DNA of 64,000 bases from Pseudochryseolinea flava (GCF_003286915.1 NZ_QMFY01000007.1:1-64000), one strand, 5' to 3'; numbered from the stretch's first letter, positions 52,480 to 62,339 are shown. The notes: generated by a model not told the origin, from the letters alone. Program-made: numbers and translations.

Positions 52480-52863
52480 ATGATTAAATCAAAGTACATA
52501 GCAGACATACTTGACTTGTTGTTAGACGGCGACGAATTGGGTCAACAAGCAAGGGCGCAAATTGCGTTCTTAACGGAGAAAAACTTTGATTACACAGGCG
52601 TTGGGCTTTTTGTGAAATTTGATCATGCCGAAGAAATTGAAAACCATCGATTAGTCACAGACAAAACCGCCATCAATGGTCTTGAGATTAAGTCAACAAG
52701 CCTGGAAATTGCCGCCGAAGCAATCGTTCATCTCGTCGATGGACTCGTAGACCATTTAGAAATATGGTCGTATAGTGGCGAGTATCCAACCACGGAATTA
52801 GCGGATTATAAATTGCGCCAGGCTTGGCTAAATGGACAAGGACGCGAAATCGAAGTGAACTAG
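52480..52863 (+). CDS. hypothetical protein
   Basis: Soluble acidic protein of 127 residues (MIKSKYIADILDLLLDGDELGQQ...). It has an alpha-helical N-terminus and a central beta region with GVGLFVKFDHAEEI. No membrane segment or known motif. It ends near the octamer array upstream of the ABC-F gene. Coding quality looks good, but I cannot assign a function. Confidence 0.55.
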   Translation: MIKSKYIADILDLLLDGDELGQQARAQIAFLTEKNFDYTGVGLFVKFDHAEEIENHRLVTDKTAINGLEIKSTSLEIAAEAIVHLVDGLVDHLEIWSYSGEYPTTELADYKLRQAWLNGQGREIEVN

Positions 52864-52962
52864 CGGAAACAATCACATAGTTGTCGGTAGGTGCTTGCGT
52901 AACGGTGCTAGTGACGCCAAAAGTAGAGGTTGTTCGCCATTACATTTCCAACTTGACGACCT

Positions 52963-52986
52963 CAACACACCAACACTTCAACACAT
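52963..52986. repeat. octamer array next to the ABC-F promoter
   Basis: Three 8-bp units: CAACACAC, CAACACTT, CAACACAT. The array ends 6 bp before the TACCTTTG promoter element and covers the position where a -33 element would lie. Confidence 0.7.
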
Positions 52987-52992
52987 TTTGCC

Positions 52993-53000
52993 TACCTTTG
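52993..53000 (+). promoter_or_regulatory. -7 promoter element of the ABC-F gene
   Basis: TACCTTTG, an exact TAnnTTTG match 22 bp before the TTG start at 53022. Supports the TTG start. Confidence 0.5.
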
Positions 53001-53021
53001 CCGCCTTAAACACTTTTCATT

Positions 53022-54896
53022 TTGAACTACTTATCAGCAGAATCGATTGGCAAAACCTACAACGACAAATGGTTATTTCGGGACGTGACCCTGGGCATTT
53101 CGCAGGGAGAGAAGTTTGCATTTGTCGGAAACAATGGCGTGGGGAAATCAACGCTTCTTCGGATCTTAACCGGTGAAATTCAGCCAGATGGCGGACGGGT
53201 TAGTCTTCGTCAAGGTATTCGTTTAGGCTTCCTCACACAACAGCCATCAGTACCTGAAGACACGATCATTAAAGACGTGTTATTCAGCGAGTCAAACGAA
53301 ATTGCTAAAGTAGTAAAGGAATATGAGTACTGTCTTCAGCATCCGGAATCAACTGGCGATCGCATGCAGGTCGTACTTGAGCGTATGGAGGAACTTAAGG
53401 CCTGGGATTACGAAGCGAAAGTTCATGAGGTGATCGGTAAATTGGGTGTGCCAGACTTGGATAAAAAGTTTGGACAACTCTCTGGAGGTCAGAAGAAAAG
53501 AATATTCTTAGCACAACTCTTACTTCAAGAGCCAGACCTATTGATCATGGATGAGCCCACCAACCATTTGGACCTTACGGCAATTGAATGGCTGGAGAAT
53601 TACTTGTCGGGGCAAAATATCACGTTGATCATGGTGACTCACGATCGCTACTTCCTTGACAGTGTGGCGACAGAAATCATTGAACTCGACCGTGGTCAGC
53701 TTTTCCGGTACAAGGGCAACTATGCGTACTACCTCGAAAAGAAGGAGCAACGCGAAGAAATCCTGAAAGCGGAAGTATCGAAAGCGCGCAACTTATTGAA
53801 GAAAGAACTCGATTGGATGCGTCGTCAGCCGAAGGCACGCGGTACAAAGGCGAAGTATCGTATTGAAGCGTTTTATGATCTCCAAGAAAAGGCGTCTCAA
53901 GATTTAAGAAAGGAAAAGTTAGAACTTGATATTAAAGAAGCGCGTCAAGGCGGAAAGATTTTGGAAGTAGAACATATCACGAAAGGTTACGGCTCACTTC
54001 CCATTGTCTCCGATTTCTCGTACGTGTTTAAAAAGAACGATCGTATCGGCGTTGTTGGAAAAAATGGTGTCGGTAAATCAACGTTCCTGGATATGCTTAC
54101 CGGAAAACTGCAACCCGATAGTGGTGAAGTGATCCGCGGTGTTACAACAAAATTCGGATACTTTACACAGGAGGCAATCAGTCTTAATTTGAATAATCGT
54201 TTGATCGAAGAGGTGAAAGAGATTGCTGAATTCATTACACTCTCCGATGGATCACAAGTTTCCGCGTCGAAATTTCTAGACTCATTCCTATTTCCACCGG
54301 AGAAGCAATACAACTACATCAACAAGTTAAGCGGGGGGGAGAAGAAGCGACTGCAATTGCTTAAGCTGTTGGTTACGAATCCAAACTTTTTGATCTTGGA
54401 TGAGCCTACCAATGATTTTGATATTGATACCCTCAACGTGCTGGAAGACTTCCTGGATAAATTTACGGGCTGTCTACTGCTTGTATCGCACGATCGTTAC
54501 TTCATGGATCATCTGGTTAATCAGCTTTTTGTATTTGAAGGTGATGGGCAAATCAGATTATTCAACGGAAACTATTCTGACTACCGCGATTGGCTCGAGG
54601 AGAATGAGCAAGTAGAAGCGCCTGTTAAAAAACAGGATGCACCCGCTGAAAAGAAAGCAGAGACGACCGAAAAGCGTAAAGCATCTTTCAAAGAGAAAGA
54701 GGAATACGGAAAGCTTCAGGGCGAGATCGACAAACTTGAACGTGAGAAGAAGGACGTGATTGAAAAACTCAACGGAGGGTCTACTGATCACAAGCAACTT
54801 CAAGCGTGGTCGGCGGAAATAGAACGCATTGGTAACGCGATCGACGAGAAGACCTTGCGCTGGATCGAGCTTTCTGAGTTGATCGAAGCGAATTAG
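53022..54896 (+). CDS. ABC-F family ATPase, Uup-like
   Basis: Protein of 624 residues with two ABC domains and no transmembrane segments. Domain 1: Walker A GNNGVGKST, signature LSGGQKKR, Walker B LLIMDEPTNHLD. Domain 2: GKNGVGKST, LSGGEKKR, FLILDEPTNDFD. A charged linker (KKELDWMRRQPKARGTKAKYR) joins them, and a C-terminal coiled coil (about 555-620) follows a Lys/Glu-rich spacer, as in Uup. ABC-F proteins act on the ribosome or, for Uup, on DNA/ribosome stress. Starts with TTG at 53022, directly behind a TACCTTTG element. Confidence 0.92.
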   Translation: MNYLSAESIGKTYNDKWLFRDVTLGISQGEKFAFVGNNGVGKSTLLRILTGEIQPDGGRVSLRQGIRLGFLTQQPSVPEDTIIKDVLFSESNEIAKVVKEYEYCLQHPESTGDRMQVVLERMEELKAWDYEAKVHEVIGKLGVPDLDKKFGQLSGGQKKRIFLAQLLLQEPDLLIMDEPTNHLDLTAIEWLENYLSGQNITLIMVTHDRYFLDSVATEIIELDRGQLFRYKGNYAYYLEKKEQREEILKAEVSKARNLLKKELDWMRRQPKARGTKAKYRIEAFYDLQEKASQDLRKEKLELDIKEARQGGKILEVEHITKGYGSLPIVSDFSYVFKKNDRIGVVGKNGVGKSTFLDMLTGKLQPDSGEVIRGVTTKFGYFTQEAISLNLNNRLIEEVKEIAEFITLSDGSQVSASKFLDSFLFPPEKQYNYINKLSGGEKKRLQLLKLLVTNPNFLILDEPTNDFDIDTLNVLEDFLDKFTGCLLLVSHDRYFMDHLVNQLFVFEGDGQIRLFNGNYSDYRDWLEENEQVEAPVKKQDAPAEKKAETTEKRKASFKEKEEYGKLQGEIDKLEREKKDVIEKLNGGSTDHKQLQAWSAEIERIGNAIDEKTLRWIELSELIEAN

Positions 54897-54962
54897 TGTC
54901 CGCACACACAACGCTTAGGCGCATCATTTTTCATTAGTATTATTTTATTGTACAGGATCAAG

Positions 54963-55003
54963 GCAGCGTTTCGAAATAACGTTGCCGATGATTTTATTTT
55001 TCG
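54963..55003 (+). terminator. probable terminator of the ABC-F gene
   Basis: Stem GGCAGCGTT / AACGTTGCC (one G-U pair) with a 7-nt loop, then the T-rich stretch GATGATTTTATTTTTC. Confidence 0.65.
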
Positions 55004-55109
55004 CGGTGTAATAAATCGTGCCGAATCGATTGTAATTATATTTCACCGTTAATATAAATTGCGCCATTAGAATTGTGGATATCCTAACTTTAAGGAATTT
55101 AATTCGGCT

Positions 55110-56813
55110 ATGAACCTAAACACGGAAGCAGCAAAGAACAACACATACGACGCCATTGTGGTCGGTACTGGTATTAGCGGGGGCTGGGCCGCGATGGAGC
55201 TCACCAAGAATAATTTGAAAACGCTCGTACTAGAGCGGGGTAGAATGGTGAAACATCCTGAATACCCAACAGCGACAAAAGATCCATGGCAACTACCTTA
55301 TGCTGGTCAAGCAACACGCGAAGATCTAAAGCAGCAGCCAAAACAAGCACGGACTGGTTACACCGTTCGTCAAGATATTAAACACTGGTTTGTAAACGAC
55401 TTAGAAAATCCATACACCGAAGTAAAACGCTTCGACTGGATGAGAGGCTATCACGTTGGCGGTCGCTCAATCATGTGGGGCCGACAAAGTTACAGACTTG
55501 GCGCGATGGACTTTGAAGCAAACGCCAAAGATGGTATCGCAGTTGATTGGCCTATACGATATGAAGATCTTGCACCTTGGTACGATAAAGTAGAGAAGTG
55601 GATCGGTGTTAGTGGCAGCAAAGATGGTATTGAACATCTTCCTGATGGACATTTTCTTCCGCCGATGGAATTGAACTGTGTAGAGCTCGACCTCAAAGGA
55701 AAAGTTAAAGACAAATTTGGTCGTCCTGTTACAATAGGACGCACGGCGCATGCTACAGCGAAACTAGATCACAGTCCACAACGCGGTACATGTCAGTTCC
55801 GAAATCTGTGCTCAAGAGGTTGTCCTTATGGTGGATACTTTAGTAGCGTGTCATCAACATTACCGGAGGCTGAAAAGACCGGCAACATGACGCTCCGCCC
55901 GAACTCCATTGTTTATGAATTGATTTACGATGAGAAGAAGGGTAAAGCTACCGGCGTAAAAGTATTAGATGCTGAAACTGGGGAACAAACTGAGTTCTAT
56001 GCAAAAGTGATATTCCTTTGTGCATCTACTTTCGGATCTACATTCATTATGATGAACTCAATCTCCAATCGCTTCCCGAATGGTTTCGGCAATGATAGTG
56101 GAGAGCTTGGTCACAACATCATGGATCACCATCTCAGCGTTGGTGCCGGTGCTTCTGTAGAGGGTTTTGAAGACCAATATTACTTCGGACGTCGCGCCAA
56201 TGGTTTCTACATTCCTCGATATCGAAATATGGGAGGTGACAAGCGTGATTACTTGCGCGGCTTTGGCTATCAAGGTGGTGCTAGTCGTCAAGGCTGGACC
56301 AGCCTCGTATCTGAATTAAGTCTCGGTGCACAACTCAAAGAAACCGTAAGCAAGCCAGGACAGTGGTCTATCGGTATGGGTGGATTCGGTGAGATATTGC
56401 CTTACCACGAAAACAAGGTGACACTCAACAAAGAACTTAAAGATAAGTACGGATTGCCCACGCTTACGTTCGATGCAGATTTACGTGAGAACGAATACAA
56501 GATGCGTAAAGATATGGCTAACGACGCGGCAGAAATGTTGGAGGCCGCAGGCTATAAGAACGTTCATACATTCGATAACAAAATCGGTGTTGGTTTAGGT
56601 ATCCACGAGATGGGCACCGCGCGGATGGGTAAAGATCCGAAGACCTCAGTGTTGAACAAGTGGAATCAAGTTCATGCATGCAAGAATGTGTTCGTGACTG
56701 ATGGTTCTGCCATGACGTCTTCAGCCTGTCAAAATCCGTCATTAACGTACATGGCCTTGACGGCGCGAGCGGTAGATTATGCGGTGAAAGAACTTAACCG
56801 TCAGAACTTGTAA
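55110..56813 (+). CDS. GMC family oxidoreductase
   Basis: FAD-dependent glucose-methanol-choline oxidoreductase of 567 residues. The N-terminal dinucleotide-binding motif is AIVVGTGISGGWAAMEL. The RSIMWGRQSYRL loop binds FAD. The C-terminus has HEMGTARMG and VTDGSAMTSSACQNPSLTYMALTARA, the catalytic His/Asn region. Two Cys-rich turns (GTCQFRNLCSRGCPYGG) are typical of the membrane gluconate/sugar dehydrogenase subgroup. Pairs with the subunit-3 gene 49 bp downstream, which acts as its export partner. Probably oxidises a sugar or sugar acid in the periplasm, passing electrons to a cytochrome c. Confidence 0.93.
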   Translation: MNLNTEAAKNNTYDAIVVGTGISGGWAAMELTKNNLKTLVLERGRMVKHPEYPTATKDPWQLPYAGQATREDLKQQPKQARTGYTVRQDIKHWFVNDLENPYTEVKRFDWMRGYHVGGRSIMWGRQSYRLGAMDFEANAKDGIAVDWPIRYEDLAPWYDKVEKWIGVSGSKDGIEHLPDGHFLPPMELNCVELDLKGKVKDKFGRPVTIGRTAHATAKLDHSPQRGTCQFRNLCSRGCPYGGYFSSVSSTLPEAEKTGNMTLRPNSIVYELIYDEKKGKATGVKVLDAETGEQTEFYAKVIFLCASTFGSTFIMMNSISNRFPNGFGNDSGELGHNIMDHHLSVGAGASVEGFEDQYYFGRRANGFYIPRYRNMGGDKRDYLRGFGYQGGASRQGWTSLVSELSLGAQLKETVSKPGQWSIGMGGFGEILPYHENKVTLNKELKDKYGLPTLTFDADLRENEYKMRKDMANDAAEMLEAAGYKNVHTFDNKIGVGLGIHEMGTARMGKDPKTSVLNKWNQVHACKNVFVTDGSAMTSSACQNPSLTYMALTARAVDYAVKELNRQNL

Positions 56814-56862
56814 TTCAGCAACTAAAACGAAAGCATTTACTCACGCTATAAAAAATTATAAC

Positions 56863-57447
56863 ATGGATCGTCGCGAAGCATTAAAGCGTACAGCATGGAT
56901 TATGGGCGGTGTTATTTCAGCACCTGCCTTGGCTGGAATACTCAAAGGATGCACAGCTAAACCAAGCATCAACTGGAAGCCAGCATATTTATCACAAGAA
57001 CAAGCTACACTCATATCGCAGGTATCTGAAATCATTATTCCGAAAACAGATACACCTGGCGCAAAAGAAGTTGGTGTTCCTGAATTTATCGACTTGATGT
57101 TGAAAGACGTTTACAGCGAAGAAGATCAGAAGCGCTTCATGGATGGTTTGAAGAAATTTGATGAAGACGCCAATACCGAGTATGGTGATCCATTCATTGA
57201 ACTGAGCGCCGATGATCAAGCTGCCTTTGTAAAGAAAGTTCACGACGAAGCAATTGCCACAGAGCACAGCGAAAATCGTCCGGCGAAGAGACCCTTTATA
57301 TTGATGACCAAAGAGCTGACCTTGTTAGGTTTCTTTACGTCGAAAGCAGGAGCGACGCAAGTATTGCAATACGAAGCCGTACCTGGCGCATACAAAGGCT
57401 GCGTTCCTCTGAAAGAAGCTGGTAACGGAAAGACATGGGCGACTTAG
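56863..57447 (+). CDS. gluconate 2-dehydrogenase subunit 3 family protein
   Basis: Protein of 194 residues with a twin-arginine-like leader (MDRREALKRTAWIMGGV) and a possible lipid Cys (LKGC). The domain contains LISQVSEIIIPKTDTPGAKEVGVPEFIDLML, the family signature, and a C-terminal LTLLGFFTSKAGATQVLQYEAVPGAYKGC. Subunit 3 escorts the GMC dehydrogenase, which lacks its own signal, through the Tat pathway. Operon with the GMC gene. Confidence 0.92.
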   Translation: MDRREALKRTAWIMGGVISAPALAGILKGCTAKPSINWKPAYLSQEQATLISQVSEIIIPKTDTPGAKEVGVPEFIDLMLKDVYSEEDQKRFMDGLKKFDEDANTEYGDPFIELSADDQAAFVKKVHDEAIATEHSENRPAKRPFILMTKELTLLGFFTSKAGATQVLQYEAVPGAYKGCVPLKEAGNGKTWAT

Positions 57448-57482
57448 ATCGCATGCAGTAAGCCTGTTAATAATTTAACTTG

Positions 57483-57525
57483 TGGCTATTGTTTGTGTTG
57501 ATGTTGAATCGACAAGCAATAGCCA
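57483..57525. terminator. terminator-like hairpin between convergent genes
   Basis: Stem TGGCTATTG / CAATAGCCA with additional inner TTGT / ACAA pairing and a loop of about 15 nt, between the convergent GMC operon and response regulator. Confidence 0.6.
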
Positions 57526-57551
57526 TTTGCTTTTTGATGTGAGCTATCCGA

Positions 57552-57971
57552 TTACTTCGTTTGTATTGTCCGTTCGGATGTATATTTTCCTTCCGCTACT
57601 TCAATAATAGCAGATACGGTTTCTTTAAATCCGTCAACCGTGTAAGGTTTGGTGATAAACGAATTGGCACCAGCTTTTAAACACGATTCTATGTCTTCTT
57701 TCGAAGAAGAGGTGGTCAGAATAACCACAGGAATATCTTTAAAACTATGCGAAGATTTAATGGAATCGAGTATCTCTCTTCCGTGAATTTTGGGCAGGTT
57801 CAAGTCCAAGAGAATCACGTCGGGGAATTTTTTACACGATTCAAGGTAAGGGATTGCCTTATCGCCTTGCTTGATCACCATTATAGAACAATCAACGCTG
57901 TTATCGTTCAGCGCATCTTGCATCAGATCGATGTCATCTTGATCGTCTTCAATCAAAAGTATGTTAAGCAT
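57552..57971 (-). CDS. single-domain response regulator (CheY/Rcp1-like)
   Basis: Receiver-only protein of 139 residues from the ATG at 57971 (a GTG two codons upstream is possible). Acidic pocket IEDDQDD, phospho-acceptor Asp56 in VILLDLNLP, Thr in VILTTSS, and Lys in FITKPY. No output domain, as in Rcp1-type regulators that serve phytochrome-like and hybrid kinases. Divergent from the CheB-CheR-kinase fusion with a 68-bp gap, so it is the likely phosphorylation partner of that kinase, which has no receiver of its own. Confidence 0.9.
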   Translation of the reverse strand: MLNILLIEDDQDDIDLMQDALNDNSVDCSIMVIKQGDKAIPYLESCKKFPDVILLDLNLPKIHGREILDSIKSSHSFKDIPVVILTTSSSKEDIESCLKAGANSFITKPYTVDGFKETVSAIIEVAEGKYTSERTIQTK

Positions 57972-58039
57972 ATTCACAATTTAAATATTGGCAATTAGAA
58001 ATTAAAACGTGGCATAGCATACGTTGAAATGAATTTAGA

Positions 58040-61000
58040 ATGAGTCGAAAATCAAATTTTCAGAAAAATAGTAGCGCTCAATACGTAGTGGGTATCGGAG
58101 CGTCAGCCGGTGGGATGGAGGCGATTCACGATCTTTTTGATTACATGCCTACCAACACGGGGTTCGCATTTGTTGTTATCCAACATTTATCGCCTGACCA
58201 CAAGAGCATGATGGGTGAATTGCTCGCCAAGCACACCGACATGAAAGTGCTGGAAGCAGTCGATGGTACGGCCTTAGAAGCAAATTGCATTTATGTCATT
58301 CCCAGCAAAAAGTTGATAACCATTCGCGATGGCAAGCTTGTTGTCGACGAAAAACTCAAGACGAAAATTCCCAATAACGCGATTGACGTTTTTTTTGAAT
58401 CGCTTGCAGAAGATTGCGAGAGTAAAGCTGTGGGAATAGTTTTGTCCGGCACCGGAAGCGATGGTACGCGCGGTCTTCAAGCGATTAAGGAGAAGAAAGG
58501 CGTAGTTGTTATACAAGATCCCCTTACTGCCGCGTTCGACGGCATGCCAAACAGCGCAGTCAATGGCGTAACATGCGATCTTATTCTTCCCCCAGAGATC
58601 ATTGGTGAAGAGCTTGTAGAATATCTGCAAGAAACTCCATTAGTACGTTCATTGAATGAGCAGAACCAACTCAATGAAGGAATCTTAAAAGGTATACTGG
58701 CTGAAATACAACGCAAGACACGCCACGACTTCAATCACTATAAAAGGCCAACGTTGTTTAGGAGACTTGCCAAACGGATGTCGGAGTTGGGCATAAATGA
58801 TGCGTCGGACTATCAAAACTATCTCCAACAGAACGAAGAGGAAGTAACTCGTTTAAGCAAGGAGTTCTTGATCAATGTAACCAAATACTTCCGCGACCCT
58901 GAAGCATTCAGACTGTTAAAAAGTACTGTTATTCCGGAGATCGTAGACAAGAAGGGTAAGGAAGACGTCATCAAAGTTTGGATCGTTGCGTGTAGCAGTG
59001 GCGAAGAAGCATATTCGATTGTGATTCAATTCCTGGAGTACTTCGCGGCGAAGCAACGTTCAACGCAATACCTAAAAGTGTTTGCAACAGATATCGATAC
59101 CGACGCGTTGGAAATTGCCTCTCGAGGAGTGTATTCAAAAACAATTGAGAAAGATATTCCTGCAGACCTGCTTAAAAAATATTTCACGTCCGATGGTACT
59201 TACTATCGGGTAACAGCTGATCTGAGAAAGTACGTTGTATTTGCAAATCATAATGTACTCAAAGATCCGCCATTCAACCACCTCGATCTAGTGAGTTGCA
59301 GAAACATGTTCATTTATCTGAACGCTACGCTGCAACGAAATATCTTAAAGAAATTCCATTTCGCGCTCGACCTTGAGGGATTCCTAATGCTCGGTCCAAG
59401 CGAAAGCATCGGACCACTTCAACCTGCCATGCACGAAGTAAGCAGGAAGTGGAAAATATATCGTTGCACTTCAAAGTCAGGTGTTATTGATCACGAGATG
59501 ATCATGGGCACACCAGACTTTAAGCAGCTGCAATTAAAACCACAGTTAAAAACGATATCCTCGAATTTAAGCGACATCTTCCGCGATACGTTACTGGAAG
59601 AGCGTAAGCTCGCAGGGATCTTTATTGATAAAGAATTCAACGTGAAACAAGCCATTGGTAGCTACAAGGCTTTCCTCACATTTCCTGAAGACAATTTTAA
59701 TTTCAACATACTGAAATTAGTACCACCTGATCTTGCCGTAGCATTAGGGGTAGGAGTGCGAAAAGTTATCGCTACAAATGAACGTTTCGTGATGCGACGT
59801 GTGATTGTTCACGAGTATAACCAGGTGCGCCTCGTTAATATTATCATCAAACCATATCTAACGCAAAATGAATTTCGTCAGCCCTTCATCTCAATCATAT
59901 TAGAAGAAGAACATACAGAACCGCGAAGTGTAAGGCCTTCAACGGATCACATTGAAGCAAATGCAGAACAGTTTGAACAACTAGAGCGCGAGCTTATTGA
60001 CACGCGTGAAAACTTGCAAGCCGTCATTGAAGAACTGGAAACAGCGAATGAAGAGCTTCAGTCTAGCAATGAGGAGATGATCTCTACGAACGAAGAACTT
60101 CAAAGTACTAACGAAGAATTGCAATCACTCAACGAAGAACTTCATACGGTAAGTGCGGAACACCAGGCCAAAATAAAAGAGCTTCATAGTCTTAATGATG
60201 ATCTTAATAACTATTTTAAGAATTCGGATATAGGACAGATACTCATCGACGGAAACTTTTGCATTCGCAGGTTCACGCCATCGGCCACAGCGATGGTGAA
60301 TCTCATTGAATCAGATATTGGCAGATCAATCCTAGATATCACCAACAATATTCCCAAGTTGAATTTAAGTGAAGACATTAAGCAAGTGATGGCGACGCAA
60401 AGTTCCATTGATCGGGAAGTACAAGTGAGAAACGAGAAGTTCTACCTGATGCGCATCAGCCCCTTCATTAGAAAGGAAAATAAATCGGATGGTGTTGTAA
60501 TCACATTCGTAGACGCTACCGAATCGAAGAGATTGAGTAGCATCATCGAAGGCGTGTTTCAATCATCCATTAGCGGCATAACGGCGAAACGCGCCATTCG
60601 CAACAGTGATCAAGAGATTGTAGACTTTGAATACCTCGCCGTGAATCATGCAGCTGAAAAATTCTTCAATGTCCGCCAGGGATCATTAACGGGAAAAACG
60701 ATGATGGAGGCTTTTCCCGCGTTCCCGTTACAATATTTCCAACAGTATATAGAGGTAGTTGAACGAGGCACTACAAAGACATTTGAATTTTACCATGAGG
60801 GACAAGACCGTTGGTATGAGGTGACGCTCATTAAAATGCTCGATGGATTAATTTCAACACACACCGATATTACGGACCGTAAAAAAGATGCAACACTCAT
60901 TGCCAAAAATTACGAAGACCTACAGCATACATCGCGGCGTCTTATAGAAAGCAATACACAGCTCGAACGTTCTAACTTCGATCTACTTCAATTTGCTTCT

Positions 61001-61729
61001 GTTGCGTCACATGATTTGAAAGAGCCATTGCGAAAGATCCAGGCATTTGGAAACATTCTGCATTCAAAAGTAGAAGATAAGTTGACAGGCGGAGAGATCG
61101 CATATTTACAGAAAATGATCTCTGCATCGAACCGTATGCAGACCTTAATCGAAGACGTGTTAACATTATCACGGTTGTCGAATAATGGCGTACCGAAAGA
61201 GCACGTCGATCTTGCTAAAGTTATTCGTCGTATCAGTGAAGATTTAGAGATTACGATTAAAGAAAAGAATGCCGTAATTAAGATTGATCATTTGCCAGTG
61301 ATCGAGGGAGTTCCTGGGCAAATGCGCCAATTGTTTCAAAACCTCATCAGCAATTCATTGAAGTTTTCAGGAGATCGAACCCCTGAAATAACAATTCGTC
61401 AGAAACCAGTTTCATCTTACGAGTTGGATGGACAACTTACCTTGCCTCATGAAGACTATGCTTGCATAGAATTCGCTGACAACGGCATCGGCTTCGAGAA
61501 TCAGTACCGCGACAAGATTTTTGGTGTATTCCAGCGCTTGCATGGAAGAAATTTTGAAGGAACAGGTATTGGATTAGCGATAGTCAAAAAGATCGTTGAA
61601 AACCACGGCGGGCTTATTTCTGCGCATGGTCAGTTAGAAAACGGGGCGACCTTCAAGATTTTCCTTCCGTTAGCGAAACAATCCGTTCGTTCTAAGGTTA
61701 ATCACACCAGCGCAGTCAGCAAGGAGTAG
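58040..61729 (+). CDS. CheB-CheR-PAS-histidine kinase fusion
   Basis: Protein of 1229 residues. CheB methylesterase (about 15-195) has GASAGG with the catalytic Ser, the His in VIQHLSPDHKSMM, and the Asp in LSGTGSDGTRG. CheR methyltransferase (about 215-475) has VACSSGEEAYSI and the CRNMFIY motif. Then come PAS-like regions, a long coiled coil (about 650-720) made of NEELQ-type heptads, two further PAS domains (about 725-950), HisKA (about 980-1047, SVASHDLKEPLRK), and HATPase (about 1083-1213, DNGIGF, GTGIGLAIVKKIV). Senses a signal in the cytoplasm. No receiver domain; the divergent response regulator at 57552 probably takes the phosphate. Confidence 0.94.
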   Translation: MSRKSNFQKNSSAQYVVGIGASAGGMEAIHDLFDYMPTNTGFAFVVIQHLSPDHKSMMGELLAKHTDMKVLEAVDGTALEANCIYVIPSKKLITIRDGKLVVDEKLKTKIPNNAIDVFFESLAEDCESKAVGIVLSGTGSDGTRGLQAIKEKKGVVVIQDPLTAAFDGMPNSAVNGVTCDLILPPEIIGEELVEYLQETPLVRSLNEQNQLNEGILKGILAEIQRKTRHDFNHYKRPTLFRRLAKRMSELGINDASDYQNYLQQNEEEVTRLSKEFLINVTKYFRDPEAFRLLKSTVIPEIVDKKGKEDVIKVWIVACSSGEEAYSIVIQFLEYFAAKQRSTQYLKVFATDIDTDALEIASRGVYSKTIEKDIPADLLKKYFTSDGTYYRVTADLRKYVVFANHNVLKDPPFNHLDLVSCRNMFIYLNATLQRNILKKFHFALDLEGFLMLGPSESIGPLQPAMHEVSRKWKIYRCTSKSGVIDHEMIMGTPDFKQLQLKPQLKTISSNLSDIFRDTLLEERKLAGIFIDKEFNVKQAIGSYKAFLTFPEDNFNFNILKLVPPDLAVALGVGVRKVIATNERFVMRRVIVHEYNQVRLVNIIIKPYLTQNEFRQPFISIILEEEHTEPRSVRPSTDHIEANAEQFEQLERELIDTRENLQAVIEELETANEELQSSNEEMISTNEELQSTNEELQSLNEELHTVSAEHQAKIKELHSLNDDLNNYFKNSDIGQILIDGNFCIRRFTPSATAMVNLIESDIGRSILDITNNIPKLNLSEDIKQVMATQSSIDREVQVRNEKFYLMRISPFIRKENKSDGVVITFVDATESKRLSSIIEGVFQSSISGITAKRAIRNSDQEIVDFEYLAVNHAAEKFFNVRQGSLTGKTMMEAFPAFPLQYFQQYIEVVERGTTKTFEFYHEGQDRWYEVTLIKMLDGLISTHTDITDRKKDATLIAKNYEDLQHTSRRLIESNTQLERSNFDLLQFASVASHDLKEPLRKIQAFGNILHSKVEDKLTGGEIAYLQKMISASNRMQTLIEDVLTLSRLSNNGVPKEHVDLAKVIRRISEDLEITIKEKNAVIKIDHLPVIEGVPGQMRQLFQNLISNSLKFSGDRTPEITIRQKPVSSYELDGQLTLPHEDYACIEFADNGIGFENQYRDKIFGVFQRLHGRNFEGTGIGLAIVKKIVENHGGLISAHGQLENGATFKIFLPLAKQSVRSKVNHTSAVSKE

Positions 61730-61928
61730 GTTTAAACATCGATCTAGCATTTGGGAAATTAAAAGGAAAACATGTAAATTCTGTTGTGTGAATTCCTCAT
61801 TGCCCAGTGTGTGGCTATTATACACAAGTTGTAGCAGATAACGCCTTCCAGGGAGGCGGCATAGTTTTTTAGCCACACCGACAAAACCGAGATTAACTAA
61901 ATTTTCGATCAACCTAAACGTTAATTGT

Positions 61929-62279
61929 ATGGCAAGAAAAGACCAAAACCCTAGTAAAGAAACATCAAACCGTGGTTTTGCCTCCATGGATCCTGAACAA
62001 CAAAGAATGATCGCTCGCAAAGGTGGTGAAGCGGTTAGTCATGATCGGCAGCATATGGCAGCCATCGGGAGAAAAGGAGGAGAGGCCGTTAGCAACAATC
62101 GTGAGCACATGGCTGCAATCGGAAGAAAAGGAGGACAAGTTGTAAGCGAAAATCGCGAACACATGGCCATGATCGGTAGAAAAGGCGGCGAAAACAGCGG
62201 ACATAGCCGAAGCTTAAAGAGCCAGGCTAAAAACAATAACGCCAATAATACCAGCAACAATAATGGTTCATCATTGTAG
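61929..62279 (+). CDS. KGG-repeat stress protein
   Basis: Hydrophilic, probably disordered protein of 116 residues with four repeats of about 21 residues ending in RKGGE/Q (for example REHMAAIGRKGG). This is the GsiB/YciG-type KGG motif of stress-induced bacterial proteins, comparable to plant LEA proteins. The C-terminus is Asn-rich. Cytosolic; probably a protectant under osmotic or starvation stress. It ends at the terminator at 62313. Confidence 0.88.
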   Translation: MARKDQNPSKETSNRGFASMDPEQQRMIARKGGEAVSHDRQHMAAIGRKGGEAVSNNREHMAAIGRKGGQVVSENREHMAMIGRKGGENSGHSRSLKSQAKNNNANNTSNNNGSSL

Positions 62280-62312
62280 TGGCATGTATTGTTGACATTC
62301 GTCATTAAAAGA

Positions 62313-62339
62313 AGCTGTCCTCCATGGGCGGCTTTTTTT
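62313..62339 (+). terminator. terminator of the KGG gene
   Basis: Stem AGCTGTCC / GGGCGGCT with two G-U pairs and a 5-nt loop, running directly into seven T. Confidence 0.8.
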
